Below, one piece after another: positions 5,274 through 5,368 of a stretch of 5,368 nt of DNA (the first letter of the stretch is position 1; each line of letters begins with the position of its first letter). This DNA comes from Fidelibacterota bacterium (GTDB lineage Bacteria > Fidelibacterota > Marinisomatia > Marinisomatales > TCS55), in the NCBI GenBank assembly GCA_014239505.1, contig JAAZYT010000023.1, positions 1-5,368 on the forward strand, given 5' to 3'. The notes under the pieces are model-generated. The model saw nothing but the letters and a program-made list of their open reading frames with translations. It was not told the origin of the DNA and made no database searches. The translations under genes and the position numbers were made by a program.

Positions 5274-5288
5274 ATGAAATGCCTCCGA
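5271..5288 (+). repeat. Junction repeat, copy 7 of 7 (degenerate)
   Basis: This copy reads TAAATGAAATGCCTCCGA, differing from the core at three of 15 positions, all transitions. Its TAA ends the TPR gene and its ATG starts the next. Upstream bases make TAATTAAATGA (5267-5277), with stops in all three frames. Confidence 0.75.
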
Positions 5289-5368
5289 TTAATTCTATTT
5301 CTAATTGGTTTTGTTTTTGGACAGGAACCCACCTCTTTGAATACATGGAAAAATATTTTCCAATCTCC
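5274..5368 (+). CDS. Start of another exported protein (cut by window edge)
   Basis: A frame opens at the ATG of repeat copy 7 and stays open to the window edge (31 codons plus two bases). The N-terminus reads MKCLRLILFLIGFVFGQEPT: a short charged start, a hydrophobic core and a probable signal-peptidase cut in VFG/QE at residues 16-17. The mature start (EPTSLNTWKNIFQS) is too short to assign a family. It follows the TPR gene with no gap and no Shine-Dalgarno, like the preceding repeat-started genes. The changed third and fifth residues (Cys and Arg instead of Arg and Trp) come from decay of the repeat and leave the signal peptide intact. Confidence 0.65.
   Translation, partial: MKCLRLILFLIGFVFGQEPTSLNTWKNIFQS

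Noticed and set aside
441..5288. Integron attC sites at the junctions
   Set aside because: The repeats are short, lack paired inverted arms and the usual GTT core-site pattern, and overlap the start codon instead of following the gene. No integrase is in the window. A cassette-like array remains a hypothesis on other grounds.
441..5288. CRISPR array
   Set aside because: The repeat spacing ranges from about 330 to 1800 bases and the intervening DNA is protein-coding.

Overview
The window is an A+T-rich, single-strand stretch from a bacterium. Seven complete genes and one gene cut by the right edge all read left to right, with almost no space between them. At least six of the eight products look exported: three have lipoprotein or lipoprotein-like signals and several carry signal peptides of the 'hydrophobic core then AQ/SQ/GQ' kind. 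Together with a CsgG-like/TolB-like/TPR periplasmic protein, this suggests a Gram-negative member of the Fibrobacterota-Chlorobiota-Bacteroidota side of the tree, possibly an uncultivated marine lineage such as Marinimicrobia. That placement is an inference from style; no marker gene is present.

Layout: a MAPEG-family membrane protein (6-428); an NTF2/SnoaL-like lipoprotein (479-943); a small helical lipoprotein with a Cys pair (979-1329); an exported M20-type Zn amidohydrolase of the allantoate/N-carbamoyl-amino-acid hydrolase family (1371-2663); a small Cys-rich secreted protein or lipoprotein (2711-3121); a small signal-peptide protein with a C-terminal membrane helix (3122-3448); a 607-residue CsgG-like + TolB-like + TPR protein (3450-5273); and the start of another exported protein (5274 to the edge). 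The gene functions do not form a recognisable pathway.

The outstanding feature is a short direct repeat, consensus TAAATGAAACGCCTCTGG, at every one of the seven gene junctions, always in the same orientation and always presenting an ATG. At three junctions the repeat is the true start of the next gene and supplies the first residues MKRLW of a signal peptide; a decayed fourth copy gives MKCLR. At the other three it opens a 7-8 codon mini-ORF that ends just before a gene with its own start. Five copies are identical over 15 bases, synonymous positions included, and use G+C-rich codons in an A+T-rich background, so the conservation is at the nucleic-acid level. At four junctions the bases around the ATG give stop codons in all three frames within 11 bases. 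The arrangement resembles a repeat-delimited array of unrelated cassettes, but it lacks the inverted-repeat structure of integron attC sites and no recombinase is in the window. The alternative is a shared translational or RNA-level control element.

No tRNA, rRNA, CRISPR array, transposase, convincing promoter or hairpin terminator is visible. No gene-free stretch exceeds 50 bases.
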